Positions 16,078 through 24,803 are shown, counted from the stretch's first letter. The stretch is DNA of 64,000 bases from JBBBNV01 sp037137075 (GCF_037137075.1 NZ_JBBBNV010000001.1:620001-684000); one strand, 5' to 3'. The notes: a model not told the origin generated them from the sequence alone. Numbers and translations: made by a program.

Positions 16078-16535
16078 AAGCTCCTCCTATCAATTTCGAA
16101 CTCAATTACATGAAGACTGTCCTCATCCGGGTCGATATATACGATACCCCGGGCCTCAGGAAACAGCAGTGCGTACATCAGCAGCCGATCCCGTATCGAC
16201 TTCGCGTTCCATTCCATGACCTGGCTGGGCCGCGCAATGCGAACAACATAATACTGCCCGTTACGGGTTGCAAAAGCATCTACAATAATTCCGGCTGGCG
16301 GTAATTCCACTTCATCTACCGATACGGACACGGGCCATTTGATTTTGCCGCCGGTCACTTCGAAGCCATACTCCTCGAGCATCGCCGCCAGTTCCTCGCT
16401 GACATTCTCCAGGTTTCCTTCTGGCAACGAAACCCCAAGCCGATTCGATGTGAAGTAACGCCATAACCAGACTACAATTCCTGCTGTCAGCACCACGATG
16501 ACAAACACGACAATCCATCCGTCGCCTTGATGCAT
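16074..16535 (-). CDS. Membrane-anchored protein of unknown function upstream of argR
   Basis: A 153-residue protein with one N-terminal transmembrane helix (about 7-27) and a soluble alpha/beta domain: NVSEELAAMLEEYGFEVTGGKIKWPVSVSVDE, then YYVVRIARPSQVMEWNAKSIRDRLLMYALLF and a closing GIVYIDPDEDSLHVIEFE. The soluble part vaguely recalls restriction-endonuclease-like alpha/beta folds but I see no certain catalytic motif and do not assign it. It overlaps argR by 4 bases, so the two are coexpressed; B. subtilis has no such gene between yqxC and ahrC that I recall. AGGTGATG precedes the ATG. Confidence 0.7.
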   Translation of the reverse strand: MHQGDGWIVVFVIVVLTAGIVVWLWRYFTSNRLGVSLPEGNLENVSEELAAMLEEYGFEVTGGKIKWPVSVSVDEVELPPAGIIVDAFATRNGQYYVVRIARPSQVMEWNAKSIRDRLLMYALLFPEARGIVYIDPDEDSLHVIEFEIDRRSL

Positions 16536-16744
16536 GTCATCACCTCGCTACCTATTTCGCGATGACGGGCAAAATTCCTTCTTTTATGGGAACATTTATT
16601 TGCATTTTTGTTGAATAGGGCACTTTTACTCATCATTAATTTCTATATATAGTAATTATTAGCATCTACCTATTGATTTCTGTACTCCTCCAAATGGGAT
16701 AGATTACGAATTTCAGGCTGATCAAATTTTTTGTAGCGTCATAT

Positions 16745-16781
16745 GAAAAAACTCATCAACCTGAGATCAGGTCGATGAGTT
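16745..16781 (-). terminator. Terminator overlapping the end of tlyA
   Basis: Arms AACTCATC-ACCT and AGGT-GATGAGTT followed by six T on the minus strand. The upstream arm contains the last codons of tlyA and the TGA lies inside the stem. Confidence 0.88.
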
Positions 16782-17621
16782 CGGATGATGGGCAGCGCGC
16801 GCCTCCGCAACAACGCGTTCCGCTTCAGCCTGCCACACAGCCTCGTCCACTGCTTGAACGGGCTCCTGTGAATCAGGAAGGCGCAGACACACGAGAAATT
16901 CGATGTTGCCTTCACCGCCGGTAATCGGCGAGTATGTCAAGCCCTCGACTTGAAAGCCCGTATTTTGGGCAAAGCTCAAAATCATGTGGATGACTTCACG
17001 ATGAACGGCAGCATCACGAACAACGCCCGTTTTGCCGACCTTCTCTCGCCCTGCCTCGAATTGGGGCTTGATCAGCGCCACAACCCGGCCTCCCGGCTGC
17101 AATATCGCAGCTAAGGGAGGAAGAATCAGCTTCAGGGAAATAAAGGACACATCGATGCTGGCAAAGGTCGGAAGCGGTCCATTTAGCTGTTCCGGCTTCA
17201 TATACCGGAAGTTGGTGCGTTCCATAACCGTAACCCGCGGGTCTTTGCGCAGGGACCAATCCAATTGATTGTAGCCGACATCAACTGCATAAACATGACT
17301 GGCCCCATTCTGAAGCGCACAATCCGTAAAGCCGCCTGTGGACGAGCCAATATCGATCATAACCGCATCATTCAAATCCAGCCCGAATTGCTTCAAGGCC
17401 TTCTCCAGTTTCAAGCCTCCGCGGCTTACATAGGGATGAAGCGCTCCTTTTACGGTCAATTCAACTGTACGAGGCAGCTTCGTCCCGGCTTTTTCGATTT
17501 TCTCTCCATCCGCAAAAACAAGGCCAGCCATAATGGCGGCCTGTGCTTTTTCCCTGCTCTCGAACAGCTTCTGTTCTACCAGAAGCACGTCGATCCGGTC
17601 TTTTTTATCCGATGCATTCAA
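16767..17621 (-). CDS. tlyA: TlyA-family 2'-O-ribose rRNA methyltransferase (YqxC)
   Basis: A 284-residue protein combining an N-terminal S4 RNA-binding domain (about 8-65, RIDVLLVEQKLFESREKAQAA) and an FtsJ-like SAM-dependent methyltransferase domain with motif I IDIGSSTGGFTDCAL (about 90-104), the catalytic lysines of the K-D-K-E type (RGGLKLEKAL, DVSFISLKL, LIKPQFE) and the typical end GGEGNIEFL. Actinobacterial TlyA methylates 16S and 23S rRNA; the Firmicute substrate is inferred. The start is TTG, with AAGGAG 9 bases before it. It lies 42 bases after dxs in the same direction, as in B. subtilis. Confidence 0.93.
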   Translation of the reverse strand: MNASDKKDRIDVLLVEQKLFESREKAQAAIMAGLVFADGEKIEKAGTKLPRTVELTVKGALHPYVSRGGLKLEKALKQFGLDLNDAVMIDIGSSTGGFTDCALQNGASHVYAVDVGYNQLDWSLRKDPRVTVMERTNFRYMKPEQLNGPLPTFASIDVSFISLKLILPPLAAILQPGGRVVALIKPQFEAGREKVGKTGVVRDAAVHREVIHMILSFAQNTGFQVEGLTYSPITGGEGNIEFLVCLRLPDSQEPVQAVDEAVWQAEAERVVAEARAAHHPNSST

Positions 17622-17663
17622 AGGTACGTTCTCCTTGCTGCTTCATAGTAGCGCCTATCCGGG

Positions 17664-19553
17664 CTATGCCCGTTGACGCTGGATTTTGGGCATCATTGCT
17701 TTGATTTCGTGAACAATCTGCTCCACGGTCAGCCCAATTTCAGCCCGCTGCTCCTTTACAGAGCCATGCTCGACGAAAACATCCGGTACACCGAGCGGCT
17801 TGACATGCAGGTCCGAAATATCGCGTTCAGCGTAAAATTCAAGCACACTGCTTCCAAATCCGCCTAAAAGCGAGCCTTCCTCCAGCGTCAAAATGTTCCG
17901 TCTCTCTTTAGCAAGCTGCATCAGCATTGCCTCATCCAGCGGCTTGATGAATCGGGCATTGATCACAAGCACATTCATGCCGTCCTTCTTCAAAATATCG
18001 GCTGCCTCTTCCGCAAGCTGAACCATCGGGCCGATCGCCAAAATCGCTGCGCCATCCCCTTCTCTGACAACATCCCAAGTCCCGATTGGCAGCGGCTGCA
18101 AGGCTTCATCAAGCTTCACCCCTACACCGTTCATACGCGGATAACGCACGGCAATCGGTCCATCATTGTATTCCATAGCCGTTTTGAGCATATGGCGCAA
18201 TTCGTTCTCATCCTTCGGCATCATCAGCACCAGATTGGGCACATGGCGGAGGAATGCGATATCATAGACGCCCTGGTGCGTCTCGCCATCCGCACCCACG
18301 AATCCGGCGCGGTCAATGGCAAAGGCTACATTCAGATTTTGACGGCAAATATCGTGTACCACTTGATCGTAAGCCCGCTGCAGGAAGGTCGAATATACAG
18401 CAAACACCGGCTTGATGCCTTCCATGGCGAGCGCAGCACAGAGCGTTGCCGCATGCTGCTCGGCGATCCCTACGTCAATCATGCGATCAGGAAAAGCTGC
18501 CGCAAATTTAAGCAGCCCTGATCCCCCTGGCATCGCCGGGGTCACCGCAACAATCCGGGAATCCTGCTCTGCCAGCTCGATAAGCGTATTCCCGAATACC
18601 TCCGTATACATCGGCGGTCCCACCGCTTTTAAAACCTGTCCGGATTCTATTTTGTACGGGCTGATTCCGTGCCACGTATGCGAGTCCGCCTCAGCCGGCG
18701 AGTAGCCTTTCCCCTTGCGGGTAATGACATGGACAAGCACCGGACCGTCTACATTGTCAGCCTGCTTCAGAGCTTCCAGCAAAGCGGACAAATTATGGCC
18801 GTCAATCGGACCCAAATACGTCAGGCCGAATTCTTCAAACAGCATGCCGGAAACGAGCATGTACTTTAAGCTGTCTTTGACACGTTCCGCGGTTTTGGCC
18901 AGTGTGCCGCCAATTGCCGGGATTTTGCGCAGCAGGCCTTCCAGCTCTTCCTTGGCCTTCACATAATGACGATCCGACCGGATTCTGCCCAAATAGTTAT
19001 GAAGCGCCCCGACATTGGGAGCGATGGACATTTCATTGTCATTCAAGATGACCATCATTTTACGCTTCTCGTGGCCGATATGGTTTAATGCCTCCAATGC
19101 CATACCGCCTGTGAGCGCGCCGTCACCGATAATGGCTACGACGCGGTTCGTTTCCTGCTTCAGATCACGGGCAAGCGCCATTCCCATTGCTGCGGAAAGC
19201 GACGTGCTGCTGTGTCCCGCTTCCCAGACATCGTGATCGCTCTCCGAGCGTTTAATAAATCCGCACAGTCCTTTGTACTTCCGCAGCGTATCGAAGCGAT
19301 CCTTGCGGCCTGTCAATATTTTATGTACATACGACTGATGGCCGACGTCGAAAATAAACTTGTCCCGTGGGCTGTCAAATAAGTAATGAATTGCAAGAGT
19401 TAGTTCAACAACGCCCAGATTCGGAGCCAGGTGGCCTCCGGTTGCGGACAAATTTTCAATTAAAAAATCACGAATTTGCTGTGCCAGCGTTTCCAATTCG
19501 GAAATGGTCAGCGGCTTCAAATCTTCAGGCTGATTAATGCGATCAAGGAGCAC
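17664..19553 (-). CDS. dxs: 1-deoxy-D-xylulose-5-phosphate synthase
   Basis: The ThDP enzyme condenses pyruvate and glyceraldehyde-3-phosphate, the first step of the MEP isoprenoid pathway. The 629-residue protein has GHQSYVHKILTGR early, the ThDP/Mg motif GDGALTGGMALEALN (about 150-165), the conserved DRAGFVGADGETHQG in the pyrimidine domain and a transketolase C-terminal domain. The start is GTG, with GGGGG about 7 bases before; the N-terminus MLLDRINQPEDLK is canonical. It has its own promoter and a leader of roughly 200 bases, although ispA lies upstream in the same direction. Confidence 0.96.
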   Translation of the reverse strand: MLLDRINQPEDLKPLTISELETLAQQIRDFLIENLSATGGHLAPNLGVVELTLAIHYLFDSPRDKFIFDVGHQSYVHKILTGRKDRFDTLRKYKGLCGFIKRSESDHDVWEAGHSSTSLSAAMGMALARDLKQETNRVVAIIGDGALTGGMALEALNHIGHEKRKMMVILNDNEMSIAPNVGALHNYLGRIRSDRHYVKAKEELEGLLRKIPAIGGTLAKTAERVKDSLKYMLVSGMLFEEFGLTYLGPIDGHNLSALLEALKQADNVDGPVLVHVITRKGKGYSPAEADSHTWHGISPYKIESGQVLKAVGPPMYTEVFGNTLIELAEQDSRIVAVTPAMPGGSGLLKFAAAFPDRMIDVGIAEQHAATLCAALAMEGIKPVFAVYSTFLQRAYDQVVHDICRQNLNVAFAIDRAGFVGADGETHQGVYDIAFLRHVPNLVLMMPKDENELRHMLKTAMEYNDGPIAVRYPRMNGVGVKLDEALQPLPIGTWDVVREGDGAAILAIGPMVQLAEEAADILKKDGMNVLVINARFIKPLDEAMLMQLAKERRNILTLEEGSLLGGFGSSVLEFYAERDISDLHVKPLGVPDVFVEHGSVKEQRAEIGLTVEQIVHEIKAMMPKIQRQRA

Positions 19554-19760
19554 GCTTGAACCCCCTTTTCCGTTATTTTTGTTATTGAAATGCGATTGTA
19601 TGCTTCAATGAAAACGACCCGGCATGCCGTTGCTCTGCTAAACGCTCCTGAGCAGCATAGCGGGCCGTACATGATCTGAAATTAACCACCGTCATGCGCG
19701 CGCTTCACCACGTGCAGACTACCTCAATGATTCTTATGGGCTTATAACGCCTTGCCAATC

Positions 19761-19790
19761 ATTATATCACATGCAGATGAAAACGCTCAA
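19761..19790 (-). promoter_or_regulatory. Sigma-A promoter of dxs
   Basis: Minus-strand TTGAGC (19785-19790) and a perfect TATAAT (19761-19766) are 18 bases apart, about 205 bases before the dxs GTG. The -35 sits inside one arm region of the inverted repeat at 19774-19827. Confidence 0.65.
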
Positions 19791-19827
19791 TGGTCGACAA
19801 GCCGCTTGGTTTGGGCGTTTTCATCTG
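19774..19827. repeat. Long inverted repeat overlapping the dxs promoter
   Basis: Perfect 13-base arms CAGATGAAAACGC and GCGTTTTCATCTG are separated by 28 bases, with imperfect pairing continuing inward. There is no T run, so it is not an obvious terminator for ispA. One arm covers the spacer of the dxs promoter, compatible with an operator or a terminator-promoter overlap. Confidence 0.7.
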
Positions 19828-19918
19828 ATATGATCGCCGAATGTTATTATTATAGCATCCTCAACTGCAATAAGCAGTTATAAAACAGTCTTAAGCGTCT
19901 GATAATGAAGTGACGGGA

Positions 19919-20824
19919 TTAATGATCCCGGCGCATCAAAAACTCGGCAATTTGCAGTAATCGCTCCGGATAAGGCAAGTCGGCCTCAAGCAGCGCCTTC
20001 TGGGCTTCCGCGGTCAATTCTTTTACCTTGTCCTGAGATGCTTCTATCCCTATGAAATACGGATAAGTGACCTTTTGGTTTCCTTCATCGCTATGCACAG
20101 GCTTACCGAGCTTCGATTCGTCCCCGATCACATCCAGAATATCGTCCTGAATTTGAAAGGCGAGTCCAAGCGCAGTTCCAAACCGTTCAAGCGCAGCAAG
20201 GGTTGGGTCGCCTGCGCCCGCGATACGCGCACCGGCTTTTAACGAAAACACAATCAGGTCGCTCGTTTTGTGAAGGTGAATAAATTCAAGCTCATGAATG
20301 CTTGTTAAGCCCTGCTCCCCTTCCATATCCGCCACCTGACCGCCGACCATTCCTCTGGCGCCTGCCAGCTCAGCCAAATCGGCAACCACGGCAAGTACCC
20401 GTTCCGCTGGAACACCATGCTGAAGGGAAGCCTGAACAATGCTGTAGAACGCGTGTGTCAGCAAGCCGTCTCCGGCAAGTATCGCCATGGCTTCGCCAAA
20501 AACCTTATGATTGGTCGGTTTCCCTCTCCGAAAATCATCATTATCCATCGCGGGAAGATCATCGTGGATGAGGGAATATGTATGAATCATCTCAATCGCA
20601 CAGGCTGCAGGCATCGCCGCCTCCAAACGTCCTCCCAATGCTTCCGCCGCAGCCAGCACCAAAATAGGACGAAGCCGTTTCCCTCCAGCATGAAGGGAGT
20701 AATCCATCGCTTCACGCAGCCTGGCAGGCACATTCCAGCTTGCAGGAACTGCTTGCCGCAGCGCCTGCTCCACTTCAGAAGCCTGATGTTTCAAGTATTG
20801 TTCGATCGATAATTGCTGAAGCAT
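19919..20824 (-). CDS. ispA: Farnesyl diphosphate synthase (polyprenyl synthetase)
   Basis: It condenses dimethylallyl/geranyl diphosphate with isopentenyl diphosphate. The 301-residue protein has GGKRLRP (about 47-53), the first Asp-rich motif in HDDLPAMDNDDFRRGKPT (about 87-105) and the second in QIQDDILDVIGDESKLGK (about 225-240). Two residues between the Asp pairs of the first motif mark the bacterial FPP synthase type. AGGAG is 8 bases before the ATG. It is 48 bases after xseB in the usual xseA-xseB-ispA order. Confidence 0.95.
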   Translation of the reverse strand: MLQQLSIEQYLKHQASEVEQALRQAVPASWNVPARLREAMDYSLHAGGKRLRPILVLAAAEALGGRLEAAMPAACAIEMIHTYSLIHDDLPAMDNDDFRRGKPTNHKVFGEAMAILAGDGLLTHAFYSIVQASLQHGVPAERVLAVVADLAELAGARGMVGGQVADMEGEQGLTSIHELEFIHLHKTSDLIVFSLKAGARIAGAGDPTLAALERFGTALGLAFQIQDDILDVIGDESKLGKPVHSDEGNQKVTYPYFIGIEASQDKVKELTAEAQKALLEADLPYPERLLQIAEFLMRRDH

Positions 20825-20872
20825 CGAAGTTACTCCTATCTATCGCTAGTATAATCATTGTACGCACTGAAA

Positions 20873-21133
20873 TTATTCTGCGGGTGTAAACGGCTTGCGG
20901 GTTAAACCGCCGTTCTCTTCGATTAGCACTTCAATTTTTCGTTCCACCTGATCCAGCTTTTGTCCGCACAGCATAGAGAGCTTCATTCCTTCCTGGAACA
21001 GCTCAATCGCTTGCTCCAGCGGCACGTCTCCGCTTTCCAGATTGGCCACAATATGCTCCAGCTTGTCCATCGCCTGCTCAAAGCTCAGCTCAGCCGCTTC
21101 CTTGGGAACTTCCTTATTCGTTTCCTTGCTCAT
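20873..21133 (-). CDS. xseB: Exodeoxyribonuclease VII small subunit
   Basis: The 86-residue small subunit binds several copies per XseA in a complex degrading single-stranded DNA from both ends. The helical core SFEQAMDKLEHIVANLESGDVPLEQAIELFQEG is diagnostic. The frame runs upstream to 21208, but GGAGGAG lies just before the ATG at 21133, giving a 20-base overlap with the end of xseA and so coupling of the two subunits. Confidence 0.95.
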   Translation of the reverse strand: MSKETNKEVPKEAAELSFEQAMDKLEHIVANLESGDVPLEQAIELFQEGMKLSMLCGQKLDQVERKIEVLIEENGGLTRKPFTPAE

Positions 21134-22487
21134 CTTCGTTCTCCTCCATAGACCAGACATGGCAATCCAGCCGTCCGTCCGCGAGCCTAATCTTGACAAT
21201 ATCGCCAAGCTGCACTTGTTTGGTCGATTTTATTAGCTGCTTTTGCTTTTCGTCATAGATAAGACTATACCCGCGGGACATGACCTTCAATGGACTAAGC
21301 GCATCCAGCTGCTTCAGCGCCATCGCATAACGCTGACCATAGTCCTTATGTGTCCTGCTTATTGCTTGTAACAGGCGCCGCTGAAGTGCGCCGCGCCGCT
21401 CATAGGCAAGCTCCAGCTTGGCAGCCGGGCTTGCCGCTGAAACACGCTGCTCCAGCAGCATCCGCTGCTGGCGGGAAGCCGCTGTCAGGGCGCGCATCCG
21501 GTAAACCAGCTGCTCCTGCAGACGGTCCAGACGCTCAGCAGGCTGCAGCAGCTGCTTTTGCGGCTGAGTCAAATACGGAGAGCGCCGCACCCGGGCAAGA
21601 CGCTCCCTGCCGGCCTGCAGCTGGCGGGTCAGCCCGTTCTTGAGCCGCTGGCTATATTGCTGCAGCTGCTGCTTCAGCTCCAGATGGTGAGGAACGGCAA
21701 GCTCGGCCGCAGCAGTCGGCGTCGGCGCCCGCAAATCGGCTACGAAATCCGCAATGGTGAAATCTGTCTCGTGACCGACCGCAGATATGACGGGAAGCTG
21801 TGAACGGTGAATTGCCCGGGCTACGATTTCTTCGTTAAACGCCCACAGCTCCTCCAAGGAGCCGCCGCCTCGGCCCACAATCAGTACGTCAACCTCCGCT
21901 CGGCTGTTCATCGCTTCAATCGCCTTTGCGATCGAAGCTGCAGCTTGTGTTCCTTGAACTAGAACAGGGAACAAGAGCACCTGTACCGTCGGCATGCGCC
22001 GCTGCAGCGTCGTAATAATATCACGAACCGCCGCTCCGGTAGGGGAAGTAATAACACCTATCGCTTGCGGGATAGGCGGCAGCGGCTTTTTCCGTTCGGC
22101 CCGAAACAGCCCCTCCTCCTCCAAGCGCCGTTTCAGCTGCTCGAAGGCAAGGAAAAGGCTCCCAATTCCGTCCGGCTGCATCTGTGTCAAATACAATTGA
22201 TACTGCCCGTCCCGCTCGTAAATCGACAAGCTGCCCCGGGCCAGCACCTTCATGCCCTCCTTGGGCATAAAAGCAAGCCTCGCATTATGCGAGGCGAACA
22301 TGATGCATTTCATTCGGCTGGCTTCATCCTTAAGCGTGAAGTACATGTGGCCGCTGGAATGCCGGGTGAAATTGGAGATTTCCCCCCGCACCCAGACGTC
22401 CTGGAGCACTTGATCGCCTTCCAGCTTCATTTTAATGTAACGGGTTAATTCTTTTATCGATAAAATTGCATCCGGATTCCGGCTCAT
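21114..22487 (-). CDS. xseA: Exodeoxyribonuclease VII large subunit
   Basis: The catalytic subunit, 457 residues: an OB-fold domain (about 5-105, with LQDVWVRGEISNFTRHSSGHMYFTLKD), the nuclease domain with GVITSPTGAAVRDI and DVLIVGRGGGSLEELWAFNEE, followed by GHETDFTIADFVADLRAPTPTAAAE, then long coiled coils and a C-terminal segment ending in LADGRLDC. AAGGGG precedes the ATG. It lies 13 bases after folD. Confidence 0.96.
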   Translation of the reverse strand: MSRNPDAILSIKELTRYIKMKLEGDQVLQDVWVRGEISNFTRHSSGHMYFTLKDEASRMKCIMFASHNARLAFMPKEGMKVLARGSLSIYERDGQYQLYLTQMQPDGIGSLFLAFEQLKRRLEEEGLFRAERKKPLPPIPQAIGVITSPTGAAVRDIITTLQRRMPTVQVLLFPVLVQGTQAAASIAKAIEAMNSRAEVDVLIVGRGGGSLEELWAFNEEIVARAIHRSQLPVISAVGHETDFTIADFVADLRAPTPTAAAELAVPHHLELKQQLQQYSQRLKNGLTRQLQAGRERLARVRRSPYLTQPQKQLLQPAERLDRLQEQLVYRMRALTAASRQQRMLLEQRVSAASPAAKLELAYERRGALQRRLLQAISRTHKDYGQRYAMALKQLDALSPLKVMSRGYSLIYDEKQKQLIKSTKQVQLGDIVKIRLADGRLDCHVWSMEENEDEQGNE

Positions 22488-22500
22488 TGGGCACTACCCC

Positions 22501-23367
22501 TTAGGCCTTTACAGCAGCTTGATGAAGACGGCGGGCGGCTTCGAGCGTATTTTGCAGCAGCATCGTAATGGTCATCGGGCCGACAACACCCGGTACCGGA
22601 GTAATGACGCCGGCCGCTTCCTTCACATCGTCGAAATCCACATCCCCGCACAGCTTGCCGTTCTCGTCCCGATTCATTCCGACGTCAATAACAACCGCTC
22701 CCGGCTTAACAAAGCTGCGCTTAACGAATTTGGCCTTTCCGATCGCAACGACCAAAATATCCGCTTCCCGTGTAATTTCTTCCATATTGGCTGTTCTGGA
22801 ATGACACACCGTTACTGTAGCATGTTCGCGAAGCAGCAGCAGCGCCATCGGTTTTCCGACGATATTGCTGCGTCCGATGACAACAGCCTTTTTGCCGGCT
22901 ACACTGACGCCTGTCCGGCGCAAGATCTCCATAACCCCTGAAGGCGTACAAGGCAAGAAGCCGTCGTCTCCAATCATGAGGTTACCGACATTGATCGGGT
23001 GGAAGCAGTCGACGTCCTTATCCGCACGGATGGCATCGATAACCGCTTTCTCTTCAATATGCTTCGGCAGCGGAAGCTGCACGAGAATCCCGTGAATGTT
23101 GTCTGCGGCATTAAGCTGAGCAACCAGCTTAAGCAGCTCTTCCTGGGTCGTTTCTCCCGGCAAGCGGTGCACTTCGGAATAAATTCCGACCTCCTCGCAC
23201 GACTTGGCCTTATTGCGAACATATACAGCCGATGCCTGATCATCTCCAACAAGAACGACAGCCAGTCCTGGCTTGACTCCTTGTCCGGTAAGCTCGCGGA
23301 CTTCCTCTGCGATTTGGGCCCGTACGGACGGAATTAACTCTTTCCCGTTAATGATTTGTGCTGTCAC
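22501..23367 (-). CDS. folD: Methylenetetrahydrofolate dehydrogenase/cyclohydrolase FolD
   Basis: The bifunctional enzyme interconverts methylene-, methenyl- and formyl-THF, feeding one-carbon units from the glycine cleavage system (also in this window) to purines. The 288-residue protein shows YVRNKAKSCEEVGI with the catalytic Lys, GILVQLPLPKHI, and the NADP-binding region GRSNIVGKPMALLLL, ending VTPVPGVVGPMTITMLL. The start is GTG one base after the nusB stop, so the two are tightly coupled. Confidence 0.96.
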   Translation of the reverse strand: MTAQIINGKELIPSVRAQIAEEVRELTGQGVKPGLAVVLVGDDQASAVYVRNKAKSCEEVGIYSEVHRLPGETTQEELLKLVAQLNAADNIHGILVQLPLPKHIEEKAVIDAIRADKDVDCFHPINVGNLMIGDDGFLPCTPSGVMEILRRTGVSVAGKKAVVIGRSNIVGKPMALLLLREHATVTVCHSRTANMEEITREADILVVAIGKAKFVKRSFVKPGAVVIDVGMNRDENGKLCGDVDFDDVKEAAGVITPVPGVVGPMTITMLLQNTLEAARRLHQAAVKA

Positions 23368-23368
23368 C

Positions 23369-23830
23369 CTAAACGCCCCCTTGCGTCTTCTCTTTGATTT
23401 GATCCAGTTCCTTCAGCATTTTGCCAAGAACCCCGTTGACGAACTTGCCCGATTCTTCTGTTCCAAAATGCTTGGACAGCTCAATCGCCTCGTTTACCAC
23501 AACCTTCGGCGGCACATCCTCACGGTAAATAAGCTCATAGGCAGCCAAACGGAGCACCTGCCGATCTACGCGGGACAAGCGATCCATTTTCCAGCCTTTT
23601 AAATATTGCGCCAGCGTATCGTCAATGTCCGCTTTACGCACCATTACACCTTCGACCAATTCCTGCACATACTGCTCCGAGATCGTGCTGCCGGCCACTT
23701 CCAGACCCGCTTCATTATCATGCTGCGCCTCTTCAATGGTGATGGCAATGGCTGCGCGCGCCCCCACTTCATTCATTTCCATTTGGTACAGGCTTTGCAG
23801 CGCCAGTTCCCTTGCCAGTCTGCGTTTCAT
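23369..23830 (-). CDS. nusB: Transcription antitermination factor NusB
   Basis: The 153-residue all-helical protein pairs with NusE (S10) in rRNA antitermination. Features: KRRLARELALQSLYQMEMNE at the N-terminus, an insertion of about 20 residues (about 25-45) compared with E. coli, then RVDRQVLRLAAYELIYREDVPPKVVVNEAIELSKHFGTEESGKFVNGVLGK summarised as the family core, ending in a short charged tail. GGGGGC precedes the ATG at a longish distance. First gene of nusB-folD-xseA-xseB-ispA. Confidence 0.95.
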   Translation of the reverse strand: MKRRLARELALQSLYQMEMNEVGARAAIAITIEEAQHDNEAGLEVAGSTISEQYVQELVEGVMVRKADIDDTLAQYLKGWKMDRLSRVDRQVLRLAAYELIYREDVPPKVVVNEAIELSKHFGTEESGKFVNGVLGKMLKELDQIKEKTQGGV

Positions 23831-23910
23831 GCTTATTTTTGCCCCCAGTTAAATTGTTCTTTGTAAACCGTCATCCACTGTGCCGCAGTCATAGAACTGC
23901 TGTTAAAGGC

Positions 23911-23935
23911 AAAAAGAGGACGCGCTCAGCGCCTC
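23911..23935 (-). terminator. Terminator after the asp23-amaP-DUF2273 genes
   Basis: GAGG-CGC pairs with GCG-CCTC around TGA with a small bulge; five T follow on the minus strand, 14 bases past the DUF2273 stop. Confidence 0.7.
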
Positions 23936-23948
23936 TCCTCCTTCAGCA

Positions 23949-24185
23949 TTAGCGGAACATTCCCCACCGCTCGGACAGCCATCTGGCCGCGTCCTCCCAG
24001 GTAGGCAGACGCTGTCCCCGATCAACCCGCTTGCCGGCCTCATAACCGATGGCAAGCAGCGCCGCTACGATCAGCATATCCCAAAAACCGCTAATTAAAT
24101 ATATGAGCCCAAAAAACAGACCGCCGGCAACGCCAATACATTTGCCCCGATGGTGCTCCCACAATTCCTTCCACACTGGCAACAC
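23949..24185 (-). CDS. DUF2273 small membrane protein
   Basis: A 78-residue protein with a hydrophobic hairpin (two helices, about residues 18-55) after LWEHHRGKCIGVAGG, a signature of DUF2273, and an amphipathic Arg/Trp-rich tail. The family is regularly found with AmaP and Asp23, as here: two bases separate it from amaP. It is presumed to belong to the Asp23 envelope assembly; no activity is known. Confidence 0.85.
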   Translation of the reverse strand: MLPVWKELWEHHRGKCIGVAGGLFFGLIYLISGFWDMLIVAALLAIGYEAGKRVDRGQRLPTWEDAARWLSERWGMFR

Positions 24186-24187
24186 CT

Positions 24188-24745
24188 CTATTCCACCCTG
24201 CTCTTAAAGGTATTCGTCTGCAAAATATTCGCAACAAACACCGCTACGCCAGCTACCGGTATGCCTGTAATTTCTTCTACATGCAATTTAACGTTCCGCT
24301 GCACCTCTTCCGTTAAGTCCGGAATAGAGCTTTCCCCGTCAACTACGGCTCGAATCACAATATCAAGTCCGGAATCCGTTACATTGACGCGGGTTTTCAA
24401 ATCCTTGACACCACGTACACGCCCGGCTGCTTTCAGCGCCAGATTCTCCACAGTCTCCAGCGAAATGCGGATGTCTCCGTAGTCTGTACGCTGATCAATC
24501 GACGGCGCTTGGCTGCGCCCGCGTCGTACAGTAATATAGAACATCCGCAAGCTGAGCAGCAGCATAACAACGGAAACAATAATCGTCGGATACGCGACAG
24601 ACGGTTCAAGGTAAACTTTATCGAGCGCAAGAGATGAGGTCTCTTTCGGAATAATCGCAGAGGAGAGAAGCAGCACAGCAACTGAGATGACGCCTATAAT
24701 AATGCTGTAAACAAATAACAGCAGCCTGTCCAACACTTTTGCCAA
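24188..24745 (-). CDS. amaP: Asp23 membrane anchor AmaP
   Basis: A 185-residue protein with two transmembrane helices (about 8-28 and 50-70) and a C-terminal Asp23-like domain (GDIRISLETVENLALKAAGRVRGV and LTEEVQRNVKLHVEEITGIPV). In Staphylococcus AmaP tethers Asp23 at the membrane. An open frame starts at a GTG at 24763, but AAGGAG lies 8 bases before the TTG at 24745 and the GTG has no site, so TTG is chosen. It is 74 bases after asp23, with a strong hairpin in the gap. Confidence 0.88.
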   Translation of the reverse strand: MAKVLDRLLLFVYSIIIGVISVAVLLLSSAIIPKETSSLALDKVYLEPSVAYPTIIVSVVMLLLSLRMFYITVRRGRSQAPSIDQRTDYGDIRISLETVENLALKAAGRVRGVKDLKTRVNVTDSGLDIVIRAVVDGESSIPDLTEEVQRNVKLHVEEITGIPVAGVAVFVANILQTNTFKSRVE

Positions 24746-24774
24746 CGTCAGGTCTCCTTCCACATCGTAGAGAA

Positions 24775-24803
24775 GCCCCCAGTACCGCTCAAGGCGGCAG
24801 GGG
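24775..24803 (-). repeat. Strong hairpin between asp23 and amaP
   Basis: CCCCC-GCCGC pairs with GCGG-GGGGG around CTTGA on the minus strand. No T run follows. It lies between two cotranscribed genes and near the amaP ribosome site, so partial termination, RNA processing or 3' protection of the asp23 part are all possible. Confidence 0.65.
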
